A stretch of DNA of 64,000 nucleotides from Rhizobium sp. Root482 (GCF_001426565.1 NZ_LMFA01000025.1:62001-126000); one strand, 5' to 3'; counted from the first letter of the stretch, positions 18,227-27,642 are shown. Program-made: numbers and translations. The notes: generated from the sequence alone by a model not told the origin.

Positions 18227-19179
18227 CCGATCTCTCCACCGCCCATGTGGAATCCTTCCTGGAGATGATGAGCGCCGAACGGGGGGCCGCCAACAATACG
18301 CTCCTCTCCTATGAGCGGGATCTGGAGGATGCATCCTCCTTTCTCAGGCAGCGCGGCATAAGACCGACGGATGCCGCCCCGGATGATCTGCGCGCCTATC
18401 TCTCGCATCTTGCGCAGCAGGGCTTCAAGGCCTCCTCGCAGGCGCGCAGGCTTTCGGCCCTGCGCCAGTTCTACAAATTTCTCTATGCCGAGGGACTGCG
18501 GACCGACGATCCCACCGGCATTCTCGACGCCCCGAAGAAAAGCCGCGCTCTGCCGAAGGTGCTGAGCATCGACGACGTTTCCAGGCTGATCGGTCAGGCG
18601 GAGCAGGAAGCGATCGAGGGCGGGACCGATCCGCTCGCGAGATTGCGGATGCATGCGCTGATCGAGCTGCTCTATGCCACCGGCATGCGGGTGAGCGAAC
18701 TCGTATCGCTGCCGGCTTCGGTGCTGGCCCAGAACGGCCGTTTCCTAGTCGTTCGCGGCAAGGGCAACAAGGAGCGCATGGTGCCCCTGTCGCATTCGGC
18801 GATCCGTGCCATGCAGGCCTATGGCGCCGCCATGACCAGAATGCATGAGACGGAGAAAGAGCCGCCGCCGGATAGCCCCTGGCTGTTCCCCTCCTCAGGC
18901 AAGGCCGGCTACCTGCCGCGCCAGGTCTTTGCCCGAGACCTCAAGGACCTCGCCGCCCGCGCCGGCATTCGCGTCGCCGCCATCTCGCCGCATGTGCTGC
19001 GCCATGCCTTTGCCAGCCATCTCCTGGCCAATGGCGCGGACCTGCGCGCCGTGCAGGAACTTCTCGGACATTCGGACATTTCAACGACACAAATCTATAC
19101 ACATGTGCTGGAAGAACGGCTGCATCAGCTCGTCCAAAACCATCACCCTCTTGCCAAACAGGCGAAAAAACACGATTAG
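18223..19179 (+). CDS. xerD: Site-specific tyrosine recombinase XerD
   Basis: 318 residues from the ATG at 18223. It resolves chromosome dimers at dif together with XerC and FtsK. The N-terminal core-binding SAM-like domain (about 1-95) contains [20 protein letters not shown]. The catalytic domain has the Arg in [11 protein letters not shown], the Lys in [24 protein letters not shown] with the H-x-x-R pair, [10 protein letters not shown] and the nucleophilic Tyr in IYTHV. It is not associated with an integron or phage context; neighbours are core genes. Confidence 0.94.
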   Translation: MTDLSTAHVESFLEMMSAERGAANNTLLSYERDLEDASSFLRQRGIRPTDAAPDDLRAYLSHLAQQGFKASSQARRLSALRQFYKFLYAEGLRTDDPTGILDAPKKSRALPKVLSIDDVSRLIGQAEQEAIEGGTDPLARLRMHALIELLYATGMRVSELVSLPASVLAQNGRFLVVRGKGNKERMVPLSHSAIRAMQAYGAAMTRMHETEKEPPPDSPWLFPSSGKAGYLPRQVFARDLKDLAARAGIRVAAISPHVLRHAFASHLLANGADLRAVQELLGHSDISTTQIYTHVLEERLHQLVQNHHPLAKQAKKHD

Positions 19180-19258
19180 GAACGCCAAAACCCTTGGCCG
19201 GGATACCGGGAGCGTCATGTTCGCGGCCATTGGCGAAATAGGATCGGAAACGCATCAC

Positions 19259-20212
19259 ATGCACAATTATCTGGATTTCGAAAAACCCATCTCCGATCTC
19301 GAAGGCAAGATTCACGAGCTTAAAAAGATTGCCAGCGAAGACGAGAGCATCGATACGGCGGACGAGGTCGAACGCCTTGAGGTGCGCGCCCGCGAGGCGA
19401 TGGCCGAAATCTATTCCAAGCTCAATCCCTGGCAGAAGACCCAGGTCGCGCGTCATCCGCAGCGTCCGCACTTCCAGGAATACGCCGCCCGTCTCCTCAC
19501 CGAATTCACGCCGCTCGCCGGCGACCGCAAATTCGCCAATGACGAGGCGATCCAGGCTGGCCTTGCGCGCTTTCGCGGCACGCCGGTCGCCGTCATCGGC
19601 CAGGAAAAGGGCAACGACACCAAGTCGCGCATCAAGCATAATTTCGGCAGCGCCCGGCCTGAGGGTTATCGCAAGGCGATCCGCATCATGGAAATGGCCG
19701 ACCGTTTCGGCCTGCCGCTGATTACACTGATCGATACGGCCGGCGCCTATCCGGGCATCGGCGCGGAAGAGCGCGGCCAGGCCGAGGCCATCGCCCGCTC
19801 GACGGAGATGTGCCTCAACATGCGCGTTCCGATCATCTCGGTCGTGGTCGGCGAAGGCGGCTCCGGCGGCGCGATCGCGATCGCCACCGGCAACCGGGTC
19901 TACATGCTGGAACATTCGATCTACAGCGTCATCTCGCCGGAAGGTGCCGCCTCGATCCTGTGGCGCGACAGCACCCGCGCCAAGGAAGCGGCGACCAATA
20001 TGAAGATCACCGCCGAAGACCTGAAATCTCTGGGGATCATCGACGGCATCATCACCGAGCCCGTCGGCGGCGCGCACCGCGATCCCGATGCCGTCATCGA
20101 GCGGACCGGAACGGTGATTGCCGATGCACTCAAGGATCTCTCCGGCCGCAGCGGCGACGAACTACGCTCCGACCGGAGACAGAAATATCTGAGCATCGGA
20201 CGCCAGCTCTGA
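19259..20212 (+). CDS. accA: Acetyl-CoA carboxylase carboxyltransferase subunit alpha
   Basis: 317 residues starting MHNYLDFEKPI at 19259; the in-frame ATG at 19217 gives an atypical extension. With AccD it transfers the carboxyl group from carboxybiotin to acetyl-CoA, the first step of fatty-acid synthesis. The crotonase-like core shows FRGTPVAVIGQEKG near 97-110, TLIDTAGAYPGIGAEERGQ near 155-173, and VGEGGSGGAIAI near 197-208 (oxyanion-hole glycines). It lies 79 bp after xerD on the same strand. Confidence 0.96.
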   Translation: MHNYLDFEKPISDLEGKIHELKKIASEDESIDTADEVERLEVRAREAMAEIYSKLNPWQKTQVARHPQRPHFQEYAARLLTEFTPLAGDRKFANDEAIQAGLARFRGTPVAVIGQEKGNDTKSRIKHNFGSARPEGYRKAIRIMEMADRFGLPLITLIDTAGAYPGIGAEERGQAEAIARSTEMCLNMRVPIISVVVGEGGSGGAIAIATGNRVYMLEHSIYSVISPEGAASILWRDSTRAKEAATNMKITAEDLKSLGIIDGIITEPVGGAHRDPDAVIERTGTVIADALKDLSGRSGDELRSDRRQKYLSIGRQL

Positions 20213-20407
20213 TCCTGTCAGCCGGGATTTGACCGAAAGCGGGTACAAAGCAGGTGCCGGTCCAACCTTGGCCATATTCTTGCGCTCTGAAACGCTTGGG
20301 GCAAGCGGGGTCTGCAAGGTTAAGATTTTGTGAAGTATAAGGACGTAATGATTCCCCGTGACCCGCTGCACGGGACCACGTTCGACAGTTTCTTGATGGG
20401 CTTTCCG

Positions 20408-21799
20408 ATGCGTCTGACACATCTTCTTGCCACCGCCGCCATCGCCACGCTGCTTGCGGGCTGCACGAACGACGCCCTCGATAGCGCCGACGTCAATCTC
20501 AAGAGCGTTTCCAGCAAGGTCAACTACCAGCTTTCCGGCAAGATCGTCCAGAAGATGCAGGCCATGAGCATGGCCAAGTCCTCGCCGATCATGCTGCGCA
20601 TCTTCAAGGAAGAAGGCGTGCTCGAGGTCTGGAAGGCCAATGCCTCCAACCGTTTCGAAATGCTGCGCCAGTACAAGATCTGCGCCTGGTCGGGCAAGCT
20701 TGGCCCCAAGGTCAAGGAAGGCGACCGGCAGGCGCCGGAAGGCTTCTATCCGCTCTCGCCGGGCCAGATGAATCCGCATTCCAGCTATTACCTGGCCATC
20801 AACACCGGCTTTCCCAACCGCTTCGACCAGGCGAACGGCCGCTCCGGCTCCAACCTGATGATCCACGGCGCCTGCTCCTCGTCCGGCTGCTATTCGATGA
20901 CCGACGAACAGATGCAGGAAATCTTCGCGCTCGCCCGCGACGCCTACAAGGGCGGCCAGCAGACGATCCAGTTGCAGGCCCTGCCCTTCCGCATGACGGC
21001 GGAAAACATGGCGCGGCACCGCAATAGCCCCAATATCGAATTCTGGAAGATGCTGAAGCCCGGCTATGACCAGTTCGAGATCACCAAGCGCCCGCCGGAC
21101 GTCAATATCTGCGAGAAGAAATACGTCTTCAACCAGCAGACGGAAGGAAAGTTCAGCCCGATCGGCCAATGCCCCGCCATGTCGACACCGGCGGTGCTGC
21201 AGCCGGCGCTTACGGCCTATAATAGCAAATATAATGCCGAATACGCCAAGGCGATGAACAAGCTTGACGGCATGGTCTGGTACGAGCCGACCGAGGCCGA
21301 GCGCAAGGCGATCGTCGCCAAGCAGCGCGTTGGCAAGGAACTCGCCTACGCCCCGACCGGCAGTTCGCTCGATGCCGGCAAGCTGATGAAGGTTGCCGAT
21401 CTCGAAAAGGAACAGGCCCGCCGACGCGAACTCGAAGAGGCCAAGAAGGCGATCGAGATCCAGAAGGCGGAACTGGAAAAGACCACCAGAAATGGCAAGA
21501 ACGTGCCTGTGCCCACGGAAAATCCGCTGCCGAAGCCGATCGAACAGGCATCCGTCGAACAGTCGGCGCCGAAGAGAACAGGTCTCTTCAGCCTGTTTTC
21601 GAGGAACAGCGCGGACGCACAGGTGATCGAGCCGGCCGCTGCAGCCCCTGTCGAAGTCGAAGCCCAGCAGCAGCCAGCCGATCAGAAGCCTGTCGTAGCG
21701 GCCGCAAAGCCGGCCGAAACGGAAACGGTCGCTCCCGCGGAACAGGCGGTTGTCGAACAGCCGAAAAAGCGTCCGTTCTGGAAACTCTGGGGCAATTGA
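20408..21799 (+). CDS. Lipoprotein L,D-transpeptidase (YkuD-type, murein)
   Basis: 463 residues from ATG 20408. The signal ends in a lipobox LLAGC with Cys19, so it is a lipoprotein. The YkuD catalytic motif LMIHGACSSSGCYSM has His153 and Cys161. It would form or remodel L,D-cross-links in peptidoglycan or attach proteins to it. After the catalytic domain comes a long charged coiled-coil-like region (about 330-385, Glu/Lys/Arg rich) and a Pro/Ala/Glu-rich tail ending in FWKLWGN. An alternative ATG at 20348 has a better ribosome-binding site (AAGGA) but gives a 39-residue leader. Its stop overlaps the next start. Confidence 0.88.
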   Translation: MRLTHLLATAAIATLLAGCTNDALDSADVNLKSVSSKVNYQLSGKIVQKMQAMSMAKSSPIMLRIFKEEGVLEVWKANASNRFEMLRQYKICAWSGKLGPKVKEGDRQAPEGFYPLSPGQMNPHSSYYLAINTGFPNRFDQANGRSGSNLMIHGACSSSGCYSMTDEQMQEIFALARDAYKGGQQTIQLQALPFRMTAENMARHRNSPNIEFWKMLKPGYDQFEITKRPPDVNICEKKYVFNQQTEGKFSPIGQCPAMSTPAVLQPALTAYNSKYNAEYAKAMNKLDGMVWYEPTEAERKAIVAKQRVGKELAYAPTGSSLDAGKLMKVADLEKEQARRRELEEAKKAIEIQKAELEKTTRNGKNVPVPTENPLPKPIEQASVEQSAPKRTGLFSLFSRNSADAQVIEPAAAAPVEVEAQQQPADQKPVVAAAKPAETETVAPAEQAVVEQPKKRPFWKLWGN

Positions 21800-22041
21800 T
21801 GCCGGCGGAAGATGGGTTGGTCTATGACCTGAAGGGGCTGAAATGCCCCTTGCCGGTTTTGCAGACCCGAAAACGCATGCGCTCGCTTGCCCCTGGCACC
21901 CTGGTCACGGTCGAGACCACCGATCCGATGGCCGTGATTGACATCCCGCATTTCTGCAACGAGGACGGCCACAGCCTGGAGAAATCCGAGCCCCTCACCG
22001 CCGGCCACCGCTTCGTGATCCGCAAGAAAACGGCAATGTAA
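21799..22041 (+). CDS. TusA/SirA-family sulfurtransferase-like protein
   Basis: 80 residues. The TusA signature is present: YDLKGLKCPLPVLQTRK with the reactive Cys16 in CPLP, then a ferredoxin-like fold ending in HRFVIRKK. TusA proteins carry persulfide sulfur for tRNA thiolation or molybdenum cofactor work; whether this copy does so is unknown. A second Cys lies in HFCNEDGH near residue 53. The ATG overlaps the stop of the L,D-transpeptidase gene (TGATG), so the two are co-translated although no shared function is obvious. Confidence 0.88.
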   Translation: MPAEDGLVYDLKGLKCPLPVLQTRKRMRSLAPGTLVTVETTDPMAVIDIPHFCNEDGHSLEKSEPLTAGHRFVIRKKTAM

Positions 22042-22103
22042 GGCTTCAAAGATCGGATTGCCTCAAGCCGCGCCAGAAGTGGCACTATGGCTGGTCTGAA
22101 ATG

Positions 22104-23255
22104 TCAAAGCCTGAGCCCCGGCACTGCGAGGGGATTGTCCTCCAGTGCCTGCCGGTCGGGGCGGTCGATGCGCGGCTTGCCGGTGAAGGCGTCGAAGAGA
22201 TCGCGCACGAAGGCTTCCGTCAGGCCCTTGGTGATCAGGACCATGCGGGTGCGCCGGTCGGCAGGGTCCGGCCAGGCGGCCATGCGCTGCGGCATGTGAA
22301 ATACGGACTGTACGCCATGCAGCACGAGCGGCCGCTCCGGCTTGTCCGACATGCAGACGATCGCCTTCATCCTCAACAGTTTTTCGCCATGGGCGGAGCG
22401 CAAGAGGTCAACGAACATTTCCAGCGCCATCGGATCGATCGGCTGGTCGTGGACGATGCTGAACGAGCGGATATCGTCGCCGTGACGATTTTCCTCGTGG
22501 TGATGATGATGGTGGTGATCATGCCCCGGCTGCCCGCAATCACGATCATGATTGTGACCGTGACCATGATGATCATGACCGGCCGCATCCTGCAGCCAGC
22601 GGCCGACATCGGCGATCTTGCCCTCCGGATCATAGAGCCCGCATTCGAAAAGCCCGGCCTTGCCGGCCTCCGGCAGATCGCCGTCGATCAGCGGCGCGCG
22701 CGGATTGAGCTCCCTCAGGCGCACTGTCAGGGAAGCGACGGCGTCGGGGCCGGCCAGCGTCATCTTGCTGATGACCAGCCGGTCGGCCATCGCCACCTGC
22801 TTGACCGCTTCCCCGTGATGATCGAGCGTCGACAGCCCGTTGACCGCATCGACGACCGTGACGACGCCGTCCAACCGGTAATTCTGCGCGATGACCGGAT
22901 TGCCCATCACCGATTGCAGCACCGGCGCCGGGTCGGCAAGGCCGGTGGTTTCGATGACGACGCGCTTCAACGGCTTGATCCTGCCGGTCTGCATCCGGTC
23001 CATCAGGTCGGCCAGCGTATCCACCAGTTCGCCGCGCACCGTGCAGCAGAGGCAGCCGTCCGAAAGCTCGATGATGCCGTCGCTCGACGCCTCCACAAGC
23101 AGATGGTCGAGAGAAACATCACCGAACTCGTTGATGATCACGGCGGTATCGGCAAGGTCGGGGTCTTTCAGCAGCCTGTTGAGCAGCGATGTCTTCCCGG
23201 CGCCGAGAAAGCCGGTAAGAATCGAAACCGGCACCACATTGAAAGCAGGCGACAT
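22104..23255 (-). CDS. CobW/COG0523 GTP-binding metallochaperone with His-rich loop
   Basis: 383 residues. G3E GTPase: Walker A GFLGAGKTS (15-23), the metal-binding CLCC motif (Cys68, Cys70, Cys71), ETTGLADP near 102-109, and the guanine-specificity SKMT near 163. Between the GTPase and the C-terminal CobW_C domain lies a stretch of about 32 residues (227-258) with some sixteen His. Such COG0523 proteins deliver zinc or other metals to client enzymes; the His loop favours zinc or nickel/cobalt, but the client is unknown. The name CobW does not imply a B12 role here, as cobST is 9 kb away. Confidence 0.9.
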   Translation of the reverse strand: MSPAFNVVPVSILTGFLGAGKTSLLNRLLKDPDLADTAVIINEFGDVSLDHLLVEASSDGIIELSDGCLCCTVRGELVDTLADLMDRMQTGRIKPLKRVVIETTGLADPAPVLQSVMGNPVIAQNYRLDGVVTVVDAVNGLSTLDHHGEAVKQVAMADRLVISKMTLAGPDAVASLTVRLRELNPRAPLIDGDLPEAGKAGLFECGLYDPEGKIADVGRWLQDAAGHDHHGHGHNHDRDCGQPGHDHHHHHHHEENRHGDDIRSFSIVHDQPIDPMALEMFVDLLRSAHGEKLLRMKAIVCMSDKPERPLVLHGVQSVFHMPQRMAAWPDPADRRTRMVLITKGLTEAFVRDLFDAFTGKPRIDRPDRQALEDNPLAVPGLRL

Positions 23256-23281
23256 TTTTTATCCGATCGGAAGGCGGGACC

Positions 23282-23380
23282 TAAAGCATGTCACGCAAAA
23301 CTGTGGAGCGGATTTGCGCGACATGCGTAGAAACAAAGATGAAGTGCGCAAGCGAATCCGGAGACCCGCGACGCGCTTTA
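23282..23380. repeat. Rhizobial palindromic intergenic repeat bounded by TAAAGC/GCTTTA
   Basis: The whole gap between the carboxypeptidase and CobW genes is a palindromic unit beginning TAAAGC and ending GCGCTTTA. Inside, CATGTCACGCAAA (23287-23299) pairs with TTTGCGCGACATG (23313-23325) with one mismatch. The sequence CATGTCGCGCAAAA-type with ACAAAG is one I recall as very frequent in Rhizobium and Agrobacterium intergenic regions. The unit includes the stop codon of the upstream gene. Confidence 0.65.
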
Positions 23381-24499
23381 GAAGACCGGCCGGGGAAGCG
23401 GGATCGGCACATTGGCGACATCGCCTTGTGCATTCGCCATCTTGCCCTGTCCGCTATCCGCCTTGTCGCGCCCCGGAATGAGGCCGGCGGCCACAAGGTT
23501 CAAGGGCCGGTTGATTTCGTGGATATAGGGCGAATGCAGCTTCTGGCGGCCCACTTCATCGCGGTTCTCCGACCGGACCTTGGCTGCCTTCGGGTTGCAG
23601 ATTTCCTTGCTGATATTGGCGACCACATCGCGCGTTTCGCCGTAAGGGGCGATCTGGCCGAGGCCCGGCTTGCCGGCCCCGCTTGATGTCAGGCCAAGCT
23701 GCAGGAGCCGCGCCGATTCGTCGGCCCGGTCGGCGAGGCTGTCGCCCCCAAGGACAACCGAGACCACGGAGCGGCCACCGCGCGTGGCCGACGAGACCTG
23801 GTTGAACCCGGCGGCGCAGATGAAGCCCGTCTTCATCCCGTCGGCCCCGTCGAAGCGGCCGATCAGCATGTTCAGGTTGGGATAGTTCTTCTTGCCGGTG
23901 GTAAAGCCTTCATAGGCGAAATAGGGCGCATATTGCGGGAATTCGCGCTTGATGGTGATCGCCAGCACGGCGAGATCGCGTGCCGTCGTATATTGTCCCG
24001 GCGCCGGCAGGCCATGCGGATTGACGAAATGCGACGAGGTCATGCCGATCCGCTTTGCCTCGGCATTCATACGATCGATGAAAGCCGCCTCCGAGCCGGA
24101 AACCGTCTCGCCGATCGCCACCGCAATATCGTTGGCCGACTTGATCAGCAGCATCTTCAGCGCGCTGTCGAGCGTCAGTGCCTGGCCGGGCTTGTAGAAC
24201 ATCTTGCTCGGCGGCTCGGCGGCGGCATTCTTCGTCATCACCACCGGCGTTTCCAGCGTCAACTGGCCTGACTTCAATGCACGGAAGGTCGTATAGGCCG
24301 TCAAAAGCTTGGTGAGCGACGCCGGATACCATTTCTGGAAGATTTCCTGCTGTTCCAGCACCTTCAGCGAATTGACATCCACCACCAGCCGCGGATTGGC
24401 GGCACTGGGCATGGCGGCGGCCAGAAGCGAGGCGCAGGCGCCCGCCATGATGACCCATGCCCTTGCCCCGCCGCCTCTACGAATCACCTTCGTCACCAC
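23378..24499 (-). CDS. D-alanyl-D-alanine carboxypeptidase (penicillin-binding protein)
   Basis: 373 residues from tandem GTG codons at 24499/24496, preceded by GAGG at 6 nt. It trims the terminal D-Ala from peptidoglycan pentapeptides in the periplasm. A signal peptide ends near SAAN (about 34). The serine-protease-like S11 motifs are intact: SLTK (61-64) with the nucleophile, SAN (121-123), and KTG in DGMKTGFICAAGF. The C-terminal ~110 residues after the catalytic domain are Lys/Pro-rich and lack a clear amphipathic anchor. Its stop lies inside the palindromic repeat; the CobW gene follows 122 bp on. Confidence 0.92.
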   Translation of the reverse strand: MVTKVIRRGGGARAWVIMAGACASLLAAAMPSAANPRLVVDVNSLKVLEQQEIFQKWYPASLTKLLTAYTTFRALKSGQLTLETPVVMTKNAAAEPPSKMFYKPGQALTLDSALKMLLIKSANDIAVAIGETVSGSEAAFIDRMNAEAKRIGMTSSHFVNPHGLPAPGQYTTARDLAVLAITIKREFPQYAPYFAYEGFTTGKKNYPNLNMLIGRFDGADGMKTGFICAAGFNQVSSATRGGRSVVSVVLGGDSLADRADESARLLQLGLTSSGAGKPGLGQIAPYGETRDVVANISKEICNPKAAKVRSENRDEVGRQKLHSPYIHEINRPLNLVAAGLIPGRDKADSGQGKMANAQGDVANVPIPLPRPVF

Positions 24500-24639
24500 A
24501 TCAAACCTCGAAATTTCAGGAATTGCCTCGTATCGTCCGGCTATTTAACCTATATGGCGAGGTGATGGCAAAGACCAATCTTGTGCGCCTCTGCCTAAAT
24601 CCCGTCCCCATGCCCGCAATGGACCAACAGGAAACCACA

Positions 24640-25803
24640 ATGCCCATCTTGAACCGTGCCGCCGAACTCCAGACCGAAGTCACCGAATGGCGGCGTCACC
24701 TGCACACCAAGCCGGAACTTCTGTTCGCCGTCGAGAATACGGCCGCTTTCGTCGAAAGCAAACTGAAGGAATTCGGCGTTGACGAGATCGTGACCGGCCT
24801 CGGCCGCACCGGCGTCGTCGGCCTGATCAGGGGCAATCTCGGCGAAGGCCGCACCATCGGCCTGCGCGCCGATATGGACGCCCTGCCGATGACGGAAACC
24901 AGCGGCAAGCCCTGGGCTTCGACCACACCGGGCAAGATGCATGCCTGCGGCCATGACGGCCACACCGCCATGCTTTTGGGCGCGGCCAAATATCTGGCCG
25001 AGACGCGCAACTTCAAGGGCGCGGTGGCGGTGATCTTCCAGCCGGCAGAAGAAGGCGGCGGCGGCGGCAACGAAATGGTGAAGGACGGGATGATGGAGCG
25101 CTTTTCCATCGCCGAGGTCTACGGCATGCACAATATGCCCGGCATGCCTGTCGGCCGGTTCGGCAGCCGCCCGGGCCCGATCATGGCCTCCACCGACGAA
25201 TTCACCATCACCATCGAAGGCCGCGGCGGCCATGCGGCCCAGCCGCACAAGACCATCGACCCGATCGTCATCGGCTCGCAGATCGTCAATGCGCTCCAGA
25301 CCATCGCTTCGCGCACCGTCGATCCGCTGGCCTCTGTCGTCGTTTCTGTGACCAAGTTCAACGCCGGCTTTGCCCATAATGTCATCCCCGAGCAGGCGAT
25401 GCTGGCCGGGACGGTGCGCACGCTGATGCCGCAGGTGCGCGACCTCGCCGAAACCCGCATCAGGGAGATCGTCGAGGGCCTTGCATCGGCCTACGGCGCC
25501 AAGGCGAGGGTCTCCTATTCCCGCAATTATCCGGTCACCGTCAATCACCGCGAGGAAACCGTCCATGCGCTGAACGCGGCCGCCAGCATTGCCGGCGAAA
25601 GCCAGGTTTCCGGCGAGCTCGACCCGATGATGGGCGGCGAGGATTTTTCCTATATGCTGCTGGCACGCCCCGGCGCCTTCATCTTCATCGGCAATGGCGA
25701 CACGGCGGGCCTGCACAATCCGGGCTACGACTTCAACGACGAAGCGATCCCGCACGGCATTTCCTATTGGGTGAAGCTTGCGGAAACGCGGCTCGCCGCC
25801 TGA
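24640..25803 (+). CDS. M20D amidohydrolase (hippurate / IAA-amino-acid hydrolase type)
   Basis: 387 residues from the ATG at 24640, with AGGA 7 nt upstream. M20D hydrolases cleave N-acyl or amide-linked amino acids in the cytoplasm. Metal ligands: MHACGHDGH near 105-113, QPAEEGGGG near 138-146 with the catalytic Glu, the dimerisation-domain GHAAQPH, and the C-terminal MMGGEDFSYML. The dual-zinc Cys-Asp-His set looks intact. The substrate is unknown. An Lrp-type regulator follows 33 bp downstream and may control it. A paralogue of the same family is encoded at 45851-47014. Confidence 0.9.
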   Translation: MPILNRAAELQTEVTEWRRHLHTKPELLFAVENTAAFVESKLKEFGVDEIVTGLGRTGVVGLIRGNLGEGRTIGLRADMDALPMTETSGKPWASTTPGKMHACGHDGHTAMLLGAAKYLAETRNFKGAVAVIFQPAEEGGGGGNEMVKDGMMERFSIAEVYGMHNMPGMPVGRFGSRPGPIMASTDEFTITIEGRGGHAAQPHKTIDPIVIGSQIVNALQTIASRTVDPLASVVVSVTKFNAGFAHNVIPEQAMLAGTVRTLMPQVRDLAETRIREIVEGLASAYGAKARVSYSRNYPVTVNHREETVHALNAAASIAGESQVSGELDPMMGGEDFSYMLLARPGAFIFIGNGDTAGLHNPGYDFNDEAIPHGISYWVKLAETRLAA

Positions 25804-25836
25804 TCATCAAGGCTGTACCGACCAGGGATCGCGCCG

Positions 25837-26301
25837 ATGCACGACATAGACAAGATCGATCGGCGGATCCTCAACATCCTGCAGGCGGACGGACGGATTA
25901 CCAATCTGGAATTGTCCGACCGTATCGGCCTGTCGCCCACGGCGACGAGCGAGCGCCTGCGCCGGCTGCTGAAGGACGGTTATGTCTCCGGTTTCGGCGC
26001 AAGGCTCGATCCCCACAAGCTGGGGTTCGGGCTCCTGGTGTTTATCGAGGTCATGCTCGACAAGACGACGGCCGAGGTTTTCGACAAGTTCGCGGCCGCC
26101 ATCAAGCAGGCCCCGGCCGTCCTCGAATGCCATATGGTGGCGGGCGGCTTCGACTATCTGGTCAAGACCCGCTTCGCCGACATGAATGCCTATCGGAACT
26201 TTCTGGGGCAGGTTCTCTGGACGCTCCCCGGCGTCAAGGAAACGCGCACCTATGCGGTGATGGAAGAGATCAAGAACGACGGGCCGCTGCCGCTGGTCTA
26301 A
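25837..26301 (+). CDS. Lrp/AsnC-family transcriptional regulator
   Basis: 154 residues. N-terminal winged helix (DKIDRRILNILQADGRITN near 4-22 and the recognition helix LSPTATSERLRRLL near 31-44) followed by the RAM/AsnC ligand-binding domain with GGFDYLVK near 106-113. The similarity to global Lrp is strong (FGARLDPHKLGFGLLVFI), so it may sense leucine or another amino acid and act as octamers. It is directly downstream of the M20D amidohydrolase on the same strand. Confidence 0.93.
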   Translation: MHDIDKIDRRILNILQADGRITNLELSDRIGLSPTATSERLRRLLKDGYVSGFGARLDPHKLGFGLLVFIEVMLDKTTAEVFDKFAAAIKQAPAVLECHMVAGGFDYLVKTRFADMNAYRNFLGQVLWTLPGVKETRTYAVMEEIKNDGPLPLV

Positions 26302-26332
26302 CGGCAGGTGGCAAGCACGGCATCAGAAATGT

Positions 26333-26445
26333 GCCCCTCACCCTAACCCTCTCCCCGCGAGCGGGGAGAGGGGATGACAGAATTTTCCGCTTGTCCCTTC
26401 TCCCCGCACGCGGGGAGAAGGTGGCCGACAGGCCGGATGAGGGGC
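26333..26445. repeat. Double-hairpin rhizobial intergenic repeat (RIME-like), copy 2
   Basis: It is the inverted copy of the element at 743-859: GCCCCTCACCCTAACCCTCTCC at one end and GGATGAGGGGC at the other, with hairpins CTCTCCCCGCGAGCGGGGAGAG and CTTCTCCCCGCACGCGGGGAGAAG. It fills the space between the Lrp gene and the convergent alcohol dehydrogenase gene. Confidence 0.8.
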
Positions 26446-26453
26446 CTTCGCCC

Positions 26454-27494
26454 CTACAGCGTTGCCATGTCGATCACGAAGCGGTAGCGCACATCGCTCC
26501 TGATGACGCGCTCATAGGCTTCGTTGACCTGGTCCATGCGGATCATCTCGATCTCCGAGACGATGTTGTGCTCGCCACAGAAATCGAGCATTTCCTGAGT
26601 TTCCTTGATCGAGCCGATCATCGAGCCGGCAATGCTCTTGCGGCCCGGAACCAGCGAGAAGGCATGCACCGGCACCGGCTTTTCAGGAATGCCGAGCAGC
26701 ACCAGCGTGCCATCGACCTTCAACAGGCCGAGATAGGCGTTCCAGTCGATTTCCGCCGAAACGGTGCAGAGGATAAGGTCGAAGCTGCCCGCCAGTTTCG
26801 TGAAGGTCTCGGCGTCGCCGGTAGCATGATAGTGATCGGCACCGAGCTTCAGTCCATCTTCCTTCTTCGAAAGCGTCTGGCTGAGCACGGTCACCTCGGC
26901 GCCCATCGCATGCGCCAGCTTGACGCCCATATGCCCGAGCCCGCCCATGCCGACGATCGCCACCTGCTTGCCGGGGCCGGCGCCCCAGTTGCGCAGCGGC
27001 GAATAAAGCGTGATGCCGGCGCAAAGCAGCGGCGCCGTCGCCTCGAAAGGCAGGTTTTCCGGAATGGAAAGCACATAGCCTTCCTTGACGACGATATGGT
27101 CGGAATAACCGCCCTGGGTCGGCGTCTTGCCGTCTGCTTCGACGCCGTTATAGGTCACGACGAGGCCGGGCATATATTGCTCGCGATCGACATCGCGGCT
27201 GGCGCAGGTCGTGCAGCTATCGACGAAGCAGCCGACGCCGACACGGTCGCCGATCTTGAATTTCGTCACCTTGTCGCCGACTGCGGTGACGATCCCGACG
27301 ATTTCGTGGCCGGGAACCATCGGGAAAGCCGAATTGCCCCATTCGTTGCGAGCCTGATGAATGTCGGAATGGCAGACACCGGAAAACTTGATGCTGATGA
27401 CGACATCGTCTTCACGCGGTTCGCGCCGTTCGAAGGTGAACGGCTGTAGCGGCTTCGACGCATCCGTCGCCGCATATCCTCTTGCCAGGGCCAT
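26454..27494 (-). CDS. Zinc-dependent NAD(P) alcohol dehydrogenase (YahK/cinnamyl-type)
   Basis: 346 residues, medium-chain dehydrogenase. The catalytic zinc set is [13 protein letters not shown] near 41-53 and GHEIVGIV near 63-70; the structural zinc cysteines are in [13 protein letters not shown] near 93-105, an atypical but recognised spacing for this branch. The nucleotide-binding [13 protein letters not shown] lies near 177-189. These enzymes reduce aldehydes with NADPH. It is divergent from an AraC regulator whose putative binding sites lie in the intergenic region, so aldehyde- or alcohol-responsive control is likely. Confidence 0.92.
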   Translation of the reverse strand: MALARGYAATDASKPLQPFTFERREPREDDVVISIKFSGVCHSDIHQARNEWGNSAFPMVPGHEIVGIVTAVGDKVTKFKIGDRVGVGCFVDSCTTCASRDVDREQYMPGLVVTYNGVEADGKTPTQGGYSDHIVVKEGYVLSIPENLPFEATAPLLCAGITLYSPLRNWGAGPGKQVAIVGMGGLGHMGVKLAHAMGAEVTVLSQTLSKKEDGLKLGADHYHATGDAETFTKLAGSFDLILCTVSAEIDWNAYLGLLKVDGTLVLLGIPEKPVPVHAFSLVPGRKSIAGSMIGSIKETQEMLDFCGEHNIVSEIEMIRMDQVNEAYERVIRSDVRYRFVIDMATL

Positions 27495-27590
27495 GGGTCA
27501 CTCCTTTATGTTGTGAGGTGGAACTGGAGGCGCCAAGCGGCCTCCTTCCCATTCCTACTATGCAACGTCGCGCGGGCGGGCGTTAGCGCA

Positions 27591-27642
27591 ATCCTGCAAA
27601 ATTATTGTACGATCCTGCAAAACATGCGCTCCGCCTTTTGCA
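27591..27642 (+). promoter_or_regulatory. Two direct repeats ATCCTGCAAAA, 21 bp apart, plus an inverted half-site
   Basis: ATCCTGCAAAA occurs at 27591-27601 and 27612-27622, exactly two helical turns apart, and TTTTGCA at 27636-27642 is an inverted copy of the core TGCAAAA. Paired direct repeats at 21-bp spacing are the usual binding mode of AraC dimers. They lie between the alcohol dehydrogenase and the AraC gene. Confidence 0.6.

Noticed and set aside
22490-22580. Simple-sequence repeat (GTGATG-like) as a possible CRISPR or satellite
   Set aside because: It is the coding sequence of the His-rich loop of the CobW-type protein (His codons on the minus strand).
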